From HK1 sp965202875 (lineage in GTDB: Bacteria; Pseudomonadota; Gammaproteobacteria; HK1): a stretch of DNA of 64,000 nt. The notes below the pieces were generated by a model. It was not told the DNA's origin. It saw only the letters and a program-made list of their open reading frames with translations, and did not search any database. The position numbers and the translations under genes were made by a program. Location of the stretch: contig OZ241870.1 in the NCBI GenBank assembly GCA_965202875.1, positions 2,852,001 through 2,916,000 on the forward strand, in the 5' to 3' direction. Every line of letters starts with the position of its first letter. The first letter of the stretch is position 1. Of the stretch, positions 24,513-32,368 are shown one piece after another.

Positions 24513-25850
24513 TCAGAGACGGCTCGGCGCCGGCCACGGCTCGCCGCCCGACCCGGAAACGACGCCCTCTGCGCCCAACGGCTCGAGGACGTACCGGCCG
24601 AGCCCCATCGAGCAGCCCTTTCCCGCATGCGTCCACTGGCCGAGCCACAGGAGCGGCCAGAACCGATCGAGCGCCGCGCCCGCCAGCTCGAAGCTGCCGA
24701 CCAGTCCGCCCATTTGGAGCTTCTCGTTCTGGCGCGACGAATAGCGGGTCCACTCCCGCCAGTGGAGCGCGCGCTTGGCGATGGGGATCGATTCGGCGTG
24801 CCGGAGCAGACCGGCGAAGTCCGTTTCCAGCGGGGTTTCGCCGAAGAAGTACGTCAGGAGGGAGATGCGACGCAGGAGGCCGCCCATCAATGCCCGGAAG
24901 TCGAAATCCGGCACCCCGACGAAGTGCTCGCGCCGCTTGACCCGCAGCGGTGTCAGCAGCCGTATCCGCACGGTCCGGGGCAAGGCGGGCGGCGGGGCCG
25001 GAGGCCGGGCCGGCACGGGAGACAGGCTGCCGCCCGGCTCGAAGATGGGCGTCCAGTCGTCCCGTCCGGAGACGCTCCCGCGCAGCTCCGCATCGGCACG
25101 GCAACCGGCCGGTTCGAGGTCGGGCGTCCGGTGGTCCCGTTCGCCTGGATCGCCCGCACCTCCGGTGCTGCCCGCTTCGCCTGCCCCCTCGGCTCCGCCC
25201 GTCCTCTCGGCATCGCCCGTCCGCCTCGCATGGAACGAGACCGTTCCCCGCCCGTCCGCAGCGCTGGCCGGGAGGCGATTGCGCCGGTGGTCGTCCCGCG
25301 CATCGGACATACCCCCCGCTTCATCCCCCGCGTCGCCCGCGCCGATCCACCGTGATTCGGCCTGCACGTCCAGCATGTCGAGCGCCACGCGCCTGCCGGT
25401 CAGACCCTGGCGGCCCGCCTGTTCGAGGGCGTGCACGACGTAGGGCAGGTGGTCGTTGGCTGCTCCGAACAGCGTCACGCCAAGGCTCAGCGTGCCGTCT
25501 CGGTCGAGCGTATCGAAGCGCGGGTCGGCCGGTTCGAGCACGAACGGGCCGGGGGTGCGCGGGTAGCGGGTGAGCTTCTTCGCGCCGGGCGGTGTCCGGC
25601 TCTCGAAGAGGAACGGGTACGGGCACGAGCGCAGGAGCATGCAGGGGTCGCAGGCGGGGAGGCGGGTCACGCAGACCGCTTTCCGCAGCGCGTGCCCGAA
25701 TGCGCCACGCCATGCGGAGCCGAGGTAGCCGGCCCGGGGAGAGGCAATCGAGACACCGCCCGGTGGGATATGCTCGCGAAACCGGATGCGGTAGCGCGCG
25801 AGCGGCAGCACGGGACGGAGGGTGCTTGCGGTATCGGCGGTATCGTTCAC
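24513..25850 (-). CDS. cas6: Cas6 pre-crRNA endoribonuclease with a low-complexity insert
   Basis: Cas6 cuts CRISPR transcripts into unit crRNAs, which the Csm and Cmr complexes here would need. The 445-residue product has an N-terminal RAMP-like domain (LPLARYRIRFREHIPPGG, then AWRGAFGHALRKAVC) and a cysteine cluster C-xx-C-x6-C around CDPCMLLRSCPYPF. The C-terminal Cas6_C domain has MGGLLRRISLLTYFFGE and PLLWLGQWTHAGKGCSMGLG. Residues about 172-290 form an insert rich in G, A, E, R and P that is not part of the fold. The GTG at 25,850 is the preferred start but has only a weak ribosome-binding site. Its own upstream region (25,929-25,973) carries the palindrome and a TATGAT hexamer. Confidence 0.85.
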   Translation of the reverse strand: MNDTADTASTLRPVLPLARYRIRFREHIPPGGVSIASPRAGYLGSAWRGAFGHALRKAVCVTRLPACDPCMLLRSCPYPFLFESRTPPGAKKLTRYPRTPGPFVLEPADPRFDTLDRDGTLSLGVTLFGAANDHLPYVVHALEQAGRQGLTGRRVALDMLDVQAESRWIGAGDAGDEAGGMSDARDDHRRNRLPASAADGRGTVSFHARRTGDAERTGGAEGAGEAGSTGGAGDPGERDHRTPDLEPAGCRADAELRGSVSGRDDWTPIFEPGGSLSPVPARPPAPPPALPRTVRIRLLTPLRVKRREHFVGVPDFDFRALMGGLLRRISLLTYFFGETPLETDFAGLLRHAESIPIAKRALHWREWTRYSSRQNEKLQMGGLVGSFELAGAALDRFWPLLWLGQWTHAGKGCSMGLGRYVLEPLGAEGVVSGSGGEPWPAPSRL

Positions 25851-25928
25851 GGACGGGTGCTCTCGAAGGGTGTGCCAAGTCGCATCCGGCGTCCCGGCGG
25901 CACCCGGGGATACGGCGCGGCAGGTCGG

Positions 25929-25973
25929 ATCATAGCCTCGGCGCGGGACGGGACGGGTCGCGGCAAGGTTGCC
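25929..25973 (-). promoter_or_regulatory. Candidate cas6 promoter: palindrome plus -10-like hexamer
   Basis: The palindrome GGCAAGGTTGCC (25,962-25,973) is followed on the minus strand, after 27 nt, by TATGAT (25,929-25,934), five of six matches to the -10 consensus. The same palindrome and near-identical spacing precede csm1 and the CARF-cmr unit. The predicted leader to the cas6 start is about 79 nt. There is no good -35 box. Confidence 0.55.
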
Positions 25974-26016
25974 GGGGCGCGGGCGTCCTGCGCCCCCGAT
26001 CATCGACCCCGCCGGA

Positions 26017-27087
26017 CTATCCGCGATTCGCGTGGCTCGGGCCGCGTCGCTGGCGGGACCGCCAGGGCGCCAGCGCCTCGATCGCGCGGTCCGGGTAGTC
26101 GGTGATGATCCCGTCCACCCCCATGCGCGCCAGCGCCAGCATCTCGTCCACCTCGTTGACGGTCCACACCACCACCTTGAGGCCGAGCGCGTGGGCCTCG
26201 GCCAGCGCCTCCGCGGTCAGGTCACGGTGGTACGGCGACCACCCCCGGCATCCGGCCGCTTCCACCAGACGCGGGACCGAGCCGCCGGCGTCGTCGACGT
26301 CCAGCCCGGCGGTCCACGGGGAGGGGCCGGGCCGGTCGCGCCGGATATTGTCGAGCCACCGCTGCTCGGCGGTCAGGCATACCGTCGGGAGCTCCGGGGC
26401 CAGCCGGCGGATCTCGAACAGGACGCGCCAGTCGAAGGACTGGACGTTGGCCCGGTCGAGCATCCCCTCCGCACGCAGCACGGCCACCACCGCGCGGGCA
26501 AATGCTTCCGGCCCCGCCGTCTCTTCCGGGGCCAGAGGCGTCAGCTTGGTCTCGAGGTTGAAGCGGACCCCGCCGGCCCCGGGCCGTCTTCCCAGCGCCA
26601 GCACCTCCGCCAGGGTCGGAATACGGGTCCCGTCGCGAGGCGCCTGCCCGGGGAACTGCTCCGCGGTCCGGCTGCCGGGAGCCGCCCGGCCGACGTCGAA
26701 TGCGGACAGCTCCGCCAGATCGAGCGCGCCGATGAGCGGTCCCGGCTCCGACAGCCACGCGCCGGCCGCGTCCCGGGTGCGGTCGGGATTGAGCGCCCGG
26801 TCGTGGTGCACGACGGGCACTCCGTCCCGGGTCAGGCCGAGGTCGAGCTCCAGGACGTCGGCGCCGAGCTCGATGGCGCGCTCGAAGGCCGGAAGGGTGT
26901 TCTCGGGGAGCAGCCCCCGGGCGCCGCGGTGCCCCTGGATCTCGATGGCCTGGGCCGTCATCGATCCGAAGCCTCCGAGCACGACCATGAACGCAACGTC
27001 TCGCAGAGCCCGCCACGCATACCCGGTGACCTCGGACGGCGCACATCGCGTCCCCCGACCGCTCGACCCGCAGAGCCCGCCGCGCAT
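26017..27087 (-). CDS. ugpQ: Glycerophosphodiester phosphodiesterase
   Basis: Hydrolyses glycerophosphodiesters to glycerol-3-phosphate and an alcohol. GHRGARGLLPENTLPAFERA near residue 52 and ELDLGLTRDGVPVVHHD near residue 80 give the GDPD catalytic HR, EN, E-D and HD residues; VVVWTVNEVDEM and GVDGIITDYPD are typical of the C-terminal half. A hydrophobic stretch (FMVVLGGFGSMTAQA) just before the domain looks like a signal peptide or anchor. The first ATG (27,087) gives 356 residues; an internal ATG at 26,988 is also possible. It is the last gene of the ugpBAECQ operon, 12 bp after ugpC. Confidence 0.88.
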   Translation of the reverse strand: MRGGLCGSSGRGTRCAPSEVTGYAWRALRDVAFMVVLGGFGSMTAQAIEIQGHRGARGLLPENTLPAFERAIELGADVLELDLGLTRDGVPVVHHDRALNPDRTRDAAGAWLSEPGPLIGALDLAELSAFDVGRAAPGSRTAEQFPGQAPRDGTRIPTLAEVLALGRRPGAGGVRFNLETKLTPLAPEETAGPEAFARAVVAVLRAEGMLDRANVQSFDWRVLFEIRRLAPELPTVCLTAEQRWLDNIRRDRPGPSPWTAGLDVDDAGGSVPRLVEAAGCRGWSPYHRDLTAEALAEAHALGLKVVVWTVNEVDEMLALARMGVDGIITDYPDRAIEALAPWRSRQRRGPSHANRG

Positions 27088-27099
27088 GCCCGGACGGCC

Positions 27100-28260
27100 T
27101 CAGACAAGGCGGCGGCCGTTCCCGGCGTCGAAGAAGTGGACGTGCTCCGGCGCCAGCGCCAGAGGAAGCGTCTCCCCCGCCGCGACCCGCAGGGCGCCGT
27201 CGACCCGGGCGGTCACCGCGGGTCCCCGGCCGCCGCCCGCCGGTGGTCCATGCACCAGGCTGCCCGCGTCGTGCGGACCGTCGCGTCCGTGGTGGCGGTC
27301 CCGGCCGCCGCCGGCAAGCTGCCCGTGCACCAGACTGTCCGCTCCCAGCGCCTCCACGACGTCGACGACCAGCTCCAGGGTCGCGGCGTCGCGAGGGACC
27401 GGCTCCAGATGCTCGGGGCGGATGCCGACGGTGACCTTGTCGGGGGCGGCGGACGCGGGCGGCGAGAACGGCAGGACCTGGGCCGAGCCGTCGAGCATCA
27501 CCCCCCGCCGGTCCGCCGTGGCCGTTCCCGGCAGGAAGTTCATCGCCGGCGAGCCGATGAATCCGGCCACGAATGCGGTCGCCGGCGCCGCATACACGTC
27601 GAGCGGCAGGCCGATCTGTTCCACGACCCCCGCGTTCATCACGATGAGTCGATCGGCCAGGGTCATCGCCTCGACCTGGTCGTGGGTCACGTAGAGGCTG
27701 GTGGTCCCCAGGTCGCGTTGCAGCCGCTTGATCTCCAGCCGCATCTGCACCCGCAGCTTCGCATCGAGGTTCGAGAGGGGCTCGTCGAAGAGGAAGACCT
27801 CGGGCTCGCGCACGATGGCGCGGCCCATCGCCACCCGCTGCCGCTGGCCGCCGGAGAGCTGGTTGGGACGCCGGCCGAGCATGCCGTCCAACTGGAGGAT
27901 CCGCGCCGCGTCGGCCACCCGGCGCTCGATCTCCTCCTTGGCGGTGCGGCGGTTGCGCAGGCCGTAGGCCATGTTGTCGAACACGCTCATGTGGGGGTAG
28001 AGCGCGTAGTTCTGGAACACCATGGCGATGTTCCGATCCGCGGGCTCCAGCTCGTTGACCCGCCGACCGCCGATCCGGATCTCGCCCTCGGTGACCGTCT
28101 CCAGGCCCGCCACCATGCGCAGCAGCGTCGACTTGCCGCAGCCCGAAGGACCGACGATGACGATGAACGCCCCGTCCGCGACGGAGGTCTCGACCCCGTG
28201 GATCGCCTTGAATCCATTGGGGTAGGTCTTGCGCACACCGATGAATTCCACTCCGGCCAT
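27100..28260 (-). CDS. ugpC: sn-Glycerol-3-phosphate ABC transporter ATP-binding protein
   Basis: The MalK/UgpC-type ATPase that powers glycerol-3-phosphate import. Walker A is VGPSGCGKSTLLRMVAG, the signature is NQLSGGQRQRVAMGRAIV, Walker B is VFLFDEPLSNLDAKLR. The C-terminal OB-type regulatory domain has VGIRPEHLEPVPRD. Residues about 313-351 contain a Gly/His/Arg-rich insert in which SLVHGxxAGGGR occurs twice, probably a small internal duplication. The protein has 386 residues. An imperfect pyrimidine-rich repeat lies between its start and ugpE. Confidence 0.93.
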   Translation of the reverse strand: MAGVEFIGVRKTYPNGFKAIHGVETSVADGAFIVIVGPSGCGKSTLLRMVAGLETVTEGEIRIGGRRVNELEPADRNIAMVFQNYALYPHMSVFDNMAYGLRNRRTAKEEIERRVADAARILQLDGMLGRRPNQLSGGQRQRVAMGRAIVREPEVFLFDEPLSNLDAKLRVQMRLEIKRLQRDLGTTSLYVTHDQVEAMTLADRLIVMNAGVVEQIGLPLDVYAAPATAFVAGFIGSPAMNFLPGTATADRRGVMLDGSAQVLPFSPPASAAPDKVTVGIRPEHLEPVPRDAATLELVVDVVEALGADSLVHGQLAGGGRDRHHGRDGPHDAGSLVHGPPAGGGRGPAVTARVDGALRVAAGETLPLALAPEHVHFFDAGNGRRLV

Positions 28261-28261
28261 G

Positions 28262-28350
28262 CCCTCGGCTCCTTCGGCCCGGTCGATTCCTTCCGTTCCT
28301 GCGATTCCTTCCGTCCCTTCGGCTCCTTCCGTCCCTTCCGCCTTCCGCTC
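28262..28350. repeat. Short pyrimidine-rich tandem repeats between ugpE and ugpC
   Basis: The plus strand shows repeated TTCCTTCCGTTCC, TTCCTTCCGTCCC and CTCCTTCCGTCCC units at roughly 18-27-bp spacing, making a strand-asymmetric pyrimidine tract. It lies in the only sizeable gap of the ugp operon (100 bp). It could affect operon transcript stability or be a slippage product; no protein or RNA gene is evident. Confidence 0.6.
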
Positions 28351-28360
28351 GCGCCGCCTG

Positions 28361-29209
28361 CTACTTCTCCTGCTCGATCAATCCCTTCACGAACAGGCGC
28401 TGCATGAAGACCACCACCAGCACCGGCGGCAGCATCGCGAGTATCGACGTCGCCATGATCTCGTGCCACACCGGCTCCGAGTCCGGCACCGCGACCATGC
28501 GCTGGATGCCCATGACGATGGTGTAGTAGCTCTCGTCGGTGGTGACCAGGAGCGGCCACAGGTACTGGTTCCAACCGTAGATGAAGAGGATCACGAAGAG
28601 CGCCGCGATGTTGGTCCGCGACAGGGGCAGGAGGACGTCGCGGAAGAACTTGAGCGGCCCCGCCCCGTCGATGCGCGCCGCCTCGGCCAGCTCCTCCGGC
28701 ACCGTGAGGAAGAACTGGCGGAACAGGAAGGTCGCCGTCGCGCTGGCGATCAGGGGCACCGAGAGCCCCCAGTAGCTGTTCAGCATGCCGAGGTCCGCCA
28801 CCACCCCGAAGGTCGGCAGGATACGCACCTCCACCGGCAGCATGAGGGTGATGAAGATGATCCAGAAGCACGTCATGCGCAAGGGAAAGCGGAAGTAGAC
28901 GATGGCGTAGGCGGCGATGATGGAGATCGCGATCTTCCCTACCGCGATCATCAACGCCATGACCAGCGAGTTCCACATCATCATGCCCACCGGCACGCTG
29001 CCGGCCGCCTCCATGCCGGAGCCGAGCACGGTGGTGTAGTTCTCGAGGAAATGGTCTCCGGGCCACAGCGGCGTCCGCCCGGACATCAGGGCCTCCACCG
29101 GATGGGTCGAGGCGACGAACGTGATCCAGATCGGGAAGGCGGTCACCAGCACCCCGATCGACAGCACCACGTGGGACAGCACCGTGAGCCAGGGACGGTT
29201 CTCGACCAT
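28361..29209 (-). CDS. ugpE: sn-Glycerol-3-phosphate ABC transporter permease
   Basis: An inner-membrane permease of 282 residues with about six predicted membrane segments. The first is VLSHVVLSIGVLVTAFPIWI. The conserved cytoplasmic EAA loop, EELAEAARIDGAGPLKFFRDVLLPL, couples to UgpC. The C-terminus MQRLFVKGLIEQEK is close to that of UgpE/MalG-type permeases. Together with UgpA it forms the translocation pore for glycerol-3-phosphate and glycerophosphodiesters. It starts 13 bp after the ugpA stop. Confidence 0.93.
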   Translation of the reverse strand: MVENRPWLTVLSHVVLSIGVLVTAFPIWITFVASTHPVEALMSGRTPLWPGDHFLENYTTVLGSGMEAAGSVPVGMMMWNSLVMALMIAVGKIAISIIAAYAIVYFRFPLRMTCFWIIFITLMLPVEVRILPTFGVVADLGMLNSYWGLSVPLIASATATFLFRQFFLTVPEELAEAARIDGAGPLKFFRDVLLPLSRTNIAALFVILFIYGWNQYLWPLLVTTDESYYTIVMGIQRMVAVPDSEPVWHEIMATSILAMLPPVLVVVFMQRLFVKGLIEQEK

Positions 29210-29222
29210 GCGCGCCGCTCCC

Positions 29223-30104
29223 TCAGTAGGCCACTTTCCGCTCGATGTAGCGGAACTGGATCACGGTGAGCCCGATGACGATGGCCATGAGGACCACCGA
29301 CTGGGCGGCGGAGCCCCCCAGGTCCAACCCGATGAAGCCGTCGCTGAACACCTTGTAGACGAGGATGGTGGTGGCCTGCGCCGGGCCTCCGGTGGTCGTC
29401 GCGTGCACGATGCCGAAGGTGTCGAAGAAGGCGTAGACGATGTTGACCACCAGGAGGAAGAAGGTGGTCGGGGACAGCAGGGGGAAGACGATGGTGCGGA
29501 ACCGCTTGAACGGGCCGGCGCCGTCGATGGCCGCCGCCTCGATGAGCGAGCGCGGGATCGCCTGCAATCCGGCGAGGAAGAACAGGAAGTTGTAGCTGAC
29601 CTGCTTCCACGAGGCGGCCAGGATGATCAGGACCATGGCGTCGGCGCCGTCCAGGTAGTGGTTCCAGTCGTAGCCGACGGCCTTCAGGCAGTAGGCGAGG
29701 ATCCCGATGGACGGGTTGAACATGAAGAACCAGAGCACGCCGGCCACCGCCGGAGCGATGGCGTAGGGCCAGATGACCAGCGTCCGGTAGGCGGTCGTCC
29801 CCTTGATGATCCGGTCGGCCATGGCCGCCAGGAGAAGGGCTGTGCCGAGGGACAGGGACGTGGTCGCGACCGAGAACCCCAGGGTGCGGCCGAAGCTCTC
29901 CAGATAGATGGGGTCGGAGAACAGGCCGATGAAGTTGTCGAGCCAGACGAGCTTGCGGCTGAGCCCGAAGGGGTCTTCGAGCAGTACCGACTGGTAGAGG
30001 GCCTGGCTCGCCGGCCAGATGAAGAACACCAGGGTGATGGCGATCTGGGGGGCGACCAGCAGCAAGGCCAGCCCCCGCCTGGAAAATGTGACGCGCTTTT
30101 CCAA
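29223..30104 (-). CDS. ugpA: sn-Glycerol-3-phosphate ABC transporter permease
   Basis: A 293-residue MalF/UgpA-type inner-membrane permease. The first membrane helix is LALLLVAPQIAITLVFFIWP. The EAA loop appears as LIEAAAIDGAGPFKRFRTIVFPLL, near residue 190. It partners UgpE in the pore. Its start lies 101 bp after the ugpB stop, a gap without an obvious terminator, so co-transcription with ugpB is likely. Confidence 0.93.
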   Translation of the reverse strand: MEKRVTFSRRGLALLLVAPQIAITLVFFIWPASQALYQSVLLEDPFGLSRKLVWLDNFIGLFSDPIYLESFGRTLGFSVATTSLSLGTALLLAAMADRIIKGTTAYRTLVIWPYAIAPAVAGVLWFFMFNPSIGILAYCLKAVGYDWNHYLDGADAMVLIILAASWKQVSYNFLFFLAGLQAIPRSLIEAAAIDGAGPFKRFRTIVFPLLSPTTFFLLVVNIVYAFFDTFGIVHATTTGGPAQATTILVYKVFSDGFIGLDLGGSAAQSVVLMAIVIGLTVIQFRYIERKVAY

Positions 30105-30205
30105 TGAACCGGCGGTATGCGACGGTCGGGCCGGCGGCTCCGGAGAGGTTCCCGGAGCCGCCGGCCCGGCCGGGTCGGAGCGGATCGAGGAGGGTCGCCC
30201 CCGCC

Positions 30206-31516
30206 TCAGTTCGCCGCTTCGAACTTGCGCAGCAGCTCGTTGCCGCGCGCGACGGCGGTGTCGAGGCCCTCCTGCGCCGACTTGTCGCCGGCCCAGATCG
30301 ATTCGAGCTCCTCGTTGATGACGTCCCGGATCTGGACGAAGCTGCCGAACCGCAGGCCCTTCGAGTTTTCGGTCGGCGCCTTGCCGGTCATCTGCATGAT
30401 GGCCACGTCCGTGCCGGGGTTCGCGTCGTAGAAGCCCTGCGACCGGGTGAGCTCGTAGGCGGCGGTGGTGATCGGCAGGTAGCCCGTGAACTGGTGCCAG
30501 TCCGCCTGCACCTCGGCCGACGAGAGGTAGCTGAAGAACTTCGCCACCCCCTTGTACTCCTCCGCGTCATGCCCCCTCAGCACCCACAGCGTGGCGCCGC
30601 CGATGATGGTGTTCTGCGGGGCGCCCGCGACGTCCGGCCAGTAGGGCAGGGTGGAGACGCCGAACTCGAAGTCCTTGGCGTTGGCCTTCACCCCGGCATA
30701 GGCCGCCGAGGAGTTCATGTACATCACGCACTCCTGGTTGTAGAACTTGGGCGCGCTGTCGGAGCGCCGGCCGCCGTAGTCGAAGATCTTGGACTTCTGC
30801 CACTCCGCGAGCCGGCCGATGTGTTTCACGTGCATCGGGCCGTTGAAGATGAACTCGGTGTCCATGCCGGCGAAGCCGTTGGCCCTGGTGCCGATGGGCC
30901 GATCGTGCCAGGCCGAGAAGTTCTCGATCTGGACCCAGGACTGCCAGCCGGTGGTGAAGCCGCAGGGGTATCCCGCCGCCTGGGCTTTCCTGGCCGCCGC
31001 CTCCAGCTCCGGCCAGGTCTTCGGCGCCTCGGAGATCCCGGCCTTGGCGAACGCGGTCCGGTTGTAGTAGAGGACCGGCGTCGAGCTGTTGAACGGCATC
31101 GAGAGCATGTTGCCGTCGGTGTCCGTGTAGTAGCCGGTCACCGAGGCCAGGTAGCCGGCCGGGTCGAACGCCTCTTCCGCATCCGCCATCAATCGGTACA
31201 CGGGATAGATGGCGCCCTTCGCCGCCATCATGCTGGCCGTGCCGACCTCGAACACCTGCACGACGTGGGGCTGCTGCTTCGCCCGGAACGCCGCGATGGC
31301 CGCGGTCATGGTCTCGGTGTAGTTGCCCTTGTAGACCGGCATCACCTTGTAGCCGGACTGGGATGCGTTGAAGCCGTCGGCGATTTCCACGACCTTCTCG
31401 CCCAGCTTGCCGCCCATGGCGTGCCACCACTGGACTTCGGTGGCGGCCTGGACGAGCCCGGCGGACGAGAGGGCGACCGTCGCGCCAACGATGGTCGGGA
31501 TGATGTTGAGCTTCAT
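30206..31516 (-). CDS. ugpB: sn-Glycerol-3-phosphate-binding periplasmic protein
   Basis: The first gene of the ugp operon encodes the periplasmic solute-binding protein (436 residues). A Sec signal peptide (MKLNIIPTIVGATVALSSAG, cleavage probably after VQA) is followed by TEVQWWHAMGGKLGEKVVEI, typical of mature UgpB. SMPFNSSTPVLYYNRTAF and GFTTGWQSWVQIENFSAWHD are ligand-site regions conserved in the family. The ATG at 31,516 has GGAGG about 9 nt upstream; the frame open upstream lacks protein similarity. The Pho or catabolite control known in other bacteria is not visible as an obvious box here. Confidence 0.95.
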   Translation of the reverse strand: MKLNIIPTIVGATVALSSAGLVQAATEVQWWHAMGGKLGEKVVEIADGFNASQSGYKVMPVYKGNYTETMTAAIAAFRAKQQPHVVQVFEVGTASMMAAKGAIYPVYRLMADAEEAFDPAGYLASVTGYYTDTDGNMLSMPFNSSTPVLYYNRTAFAKAGISEAPKTWPELEAAARKAQAAGYPCGFTTGWQSWVQIENFSAWHDRPIGTRANGFAGMDTEFIFNGPMHVKHIGRLAEWQKSKIFDYGGRRSDSAPKFYNQECVMYMNSSAAYAGVKANAKDFEFGVSTLPYWPDVAGAPQNTIIGGATLWVLRGHDAEEYKGVAKFFSYLSSAEVQADWHQFTGYLPITTAAYELTRSQGFYDANPGTDVAIMQMTGKAPTENSKGLRFGSFVQIRDVINEELESIWAGDKSAQEGLDTAVARGNELLRKFEAAN

Positions 31517-31724
31517 GGGAAAGCCTCCGTGTGACTGTGCGACTTGCCGGCGTTGCGGCGCTGGATGGTACAGCCTGGCGGCCGGGTGTGACACCGGGAC
31601 GACTTGCGGCTGTCAGGAGCGCGAACCTCAACGCTGACTGTATCAGACCGGAAACACCGTCTTCCCGCCACCGTCCCGCGTCCCCCTGCCGGCGCCCTTC
31701 GCCGGCAGCGCAAGTCGCGCGGCG

Positions 31725-32231
31725 TCAAGCGACCTCGGCGGCCATTTTCTTCGTCTTCCCGGCCCTCCTGCCGGTCTTCGCACCGGCCCCTTTCAGCTTC
31801 TTGTGCTCTTTCTCGATGGTTGTCCAGGGCCGGTCCCGGCCTTCGAAATTGAACTCGACCTTGATGCCGTGGGGGTCGAAACAGAAGAGCTGATGCAGAT
31901 CCATCCCCGGAATCGCCCGATCTTCATACTCGATGCCCTGGGCGTCGAGCATGGCGGTGAACTTGTCGAAGTTGCGGGCACGGAACGCGATGTGGTCGAT
32001 GCTTCCGCTGTTCCTGGGCAAGGGCTCCGCCACTTCGATGATGTGAATCACCGGAGCGCCGTCGATGTAGAGCCAGATCCCCGGGAAATCGAACGCCGGG
32101 CGGTATCCTTCCTCGAAGCCCAAGGCGTCGACGTAGAACCGGCGACAGGCATCGACGTCGTTCGTGAGTATGTTGACGTGATCGAGCGCGGCGACGTCCG
32201 CCAGCTTTCCGGTCCGCATGTTGAGCGCCAT
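31725..32231 (-). CDS. VOC (glyoxalase/dioxygenase superfamily) protein
   Basis: A 168-residue single-gene vicinal oxygen chelate protein. ALDHVNILTNDVDACRRFYV, then SIDHIAFRARNFDKF and DPHGIKVEFNF give the two beta-alpha-beta-beta-beta modules and likely metal ligands (H near 18, H near 79, E near 126). The last 30 residues are a lysine/alanine-rich tail (GAKTGRRAGKTKKMAAEVA) not needed for the fold. Substrate unknown; relatives include glyoxalase I-like and fosfomycin-resistance-like enzymes. It stands alone between ugpB and purH. Confidence 0.8.
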   Translation of the reverse strand: MALNMRTGKLADVAALDHVNILTNDVDACRRFYVDALGFEEGYRPAFDFPGIWLYIDGAPVIHIIEVAEPLPRNSGSIDHIAFRARNFDKFTAMLDAQGIEYEDRAIPGMDLHQLFCFDPHGIKVEFNFEGRDRPWTTIEKEHKKLKGAGAKTGRRAGKTKKMAAEVA

Positions 32232-32368
32232 GGCCTCGTCCTCGCCAGCAAATTTCGGGTGGATACGCGCCGGTCGCGGCGCGCAAAAGTCAAGACCGTC
32301 CGCGAATCATGGAGTAACGTCCGTAAACAGAGGAGCCCGTCGAGCCCGGCGTCGCGGATCGCCTCCGC

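Noticed and set aside
25969..28407. Very long plus-strand frame opposite ugpQ and ugpC
   Set aside because: Shadow frame; the minus strand encodes clear UgpQ and UgpC proteins.
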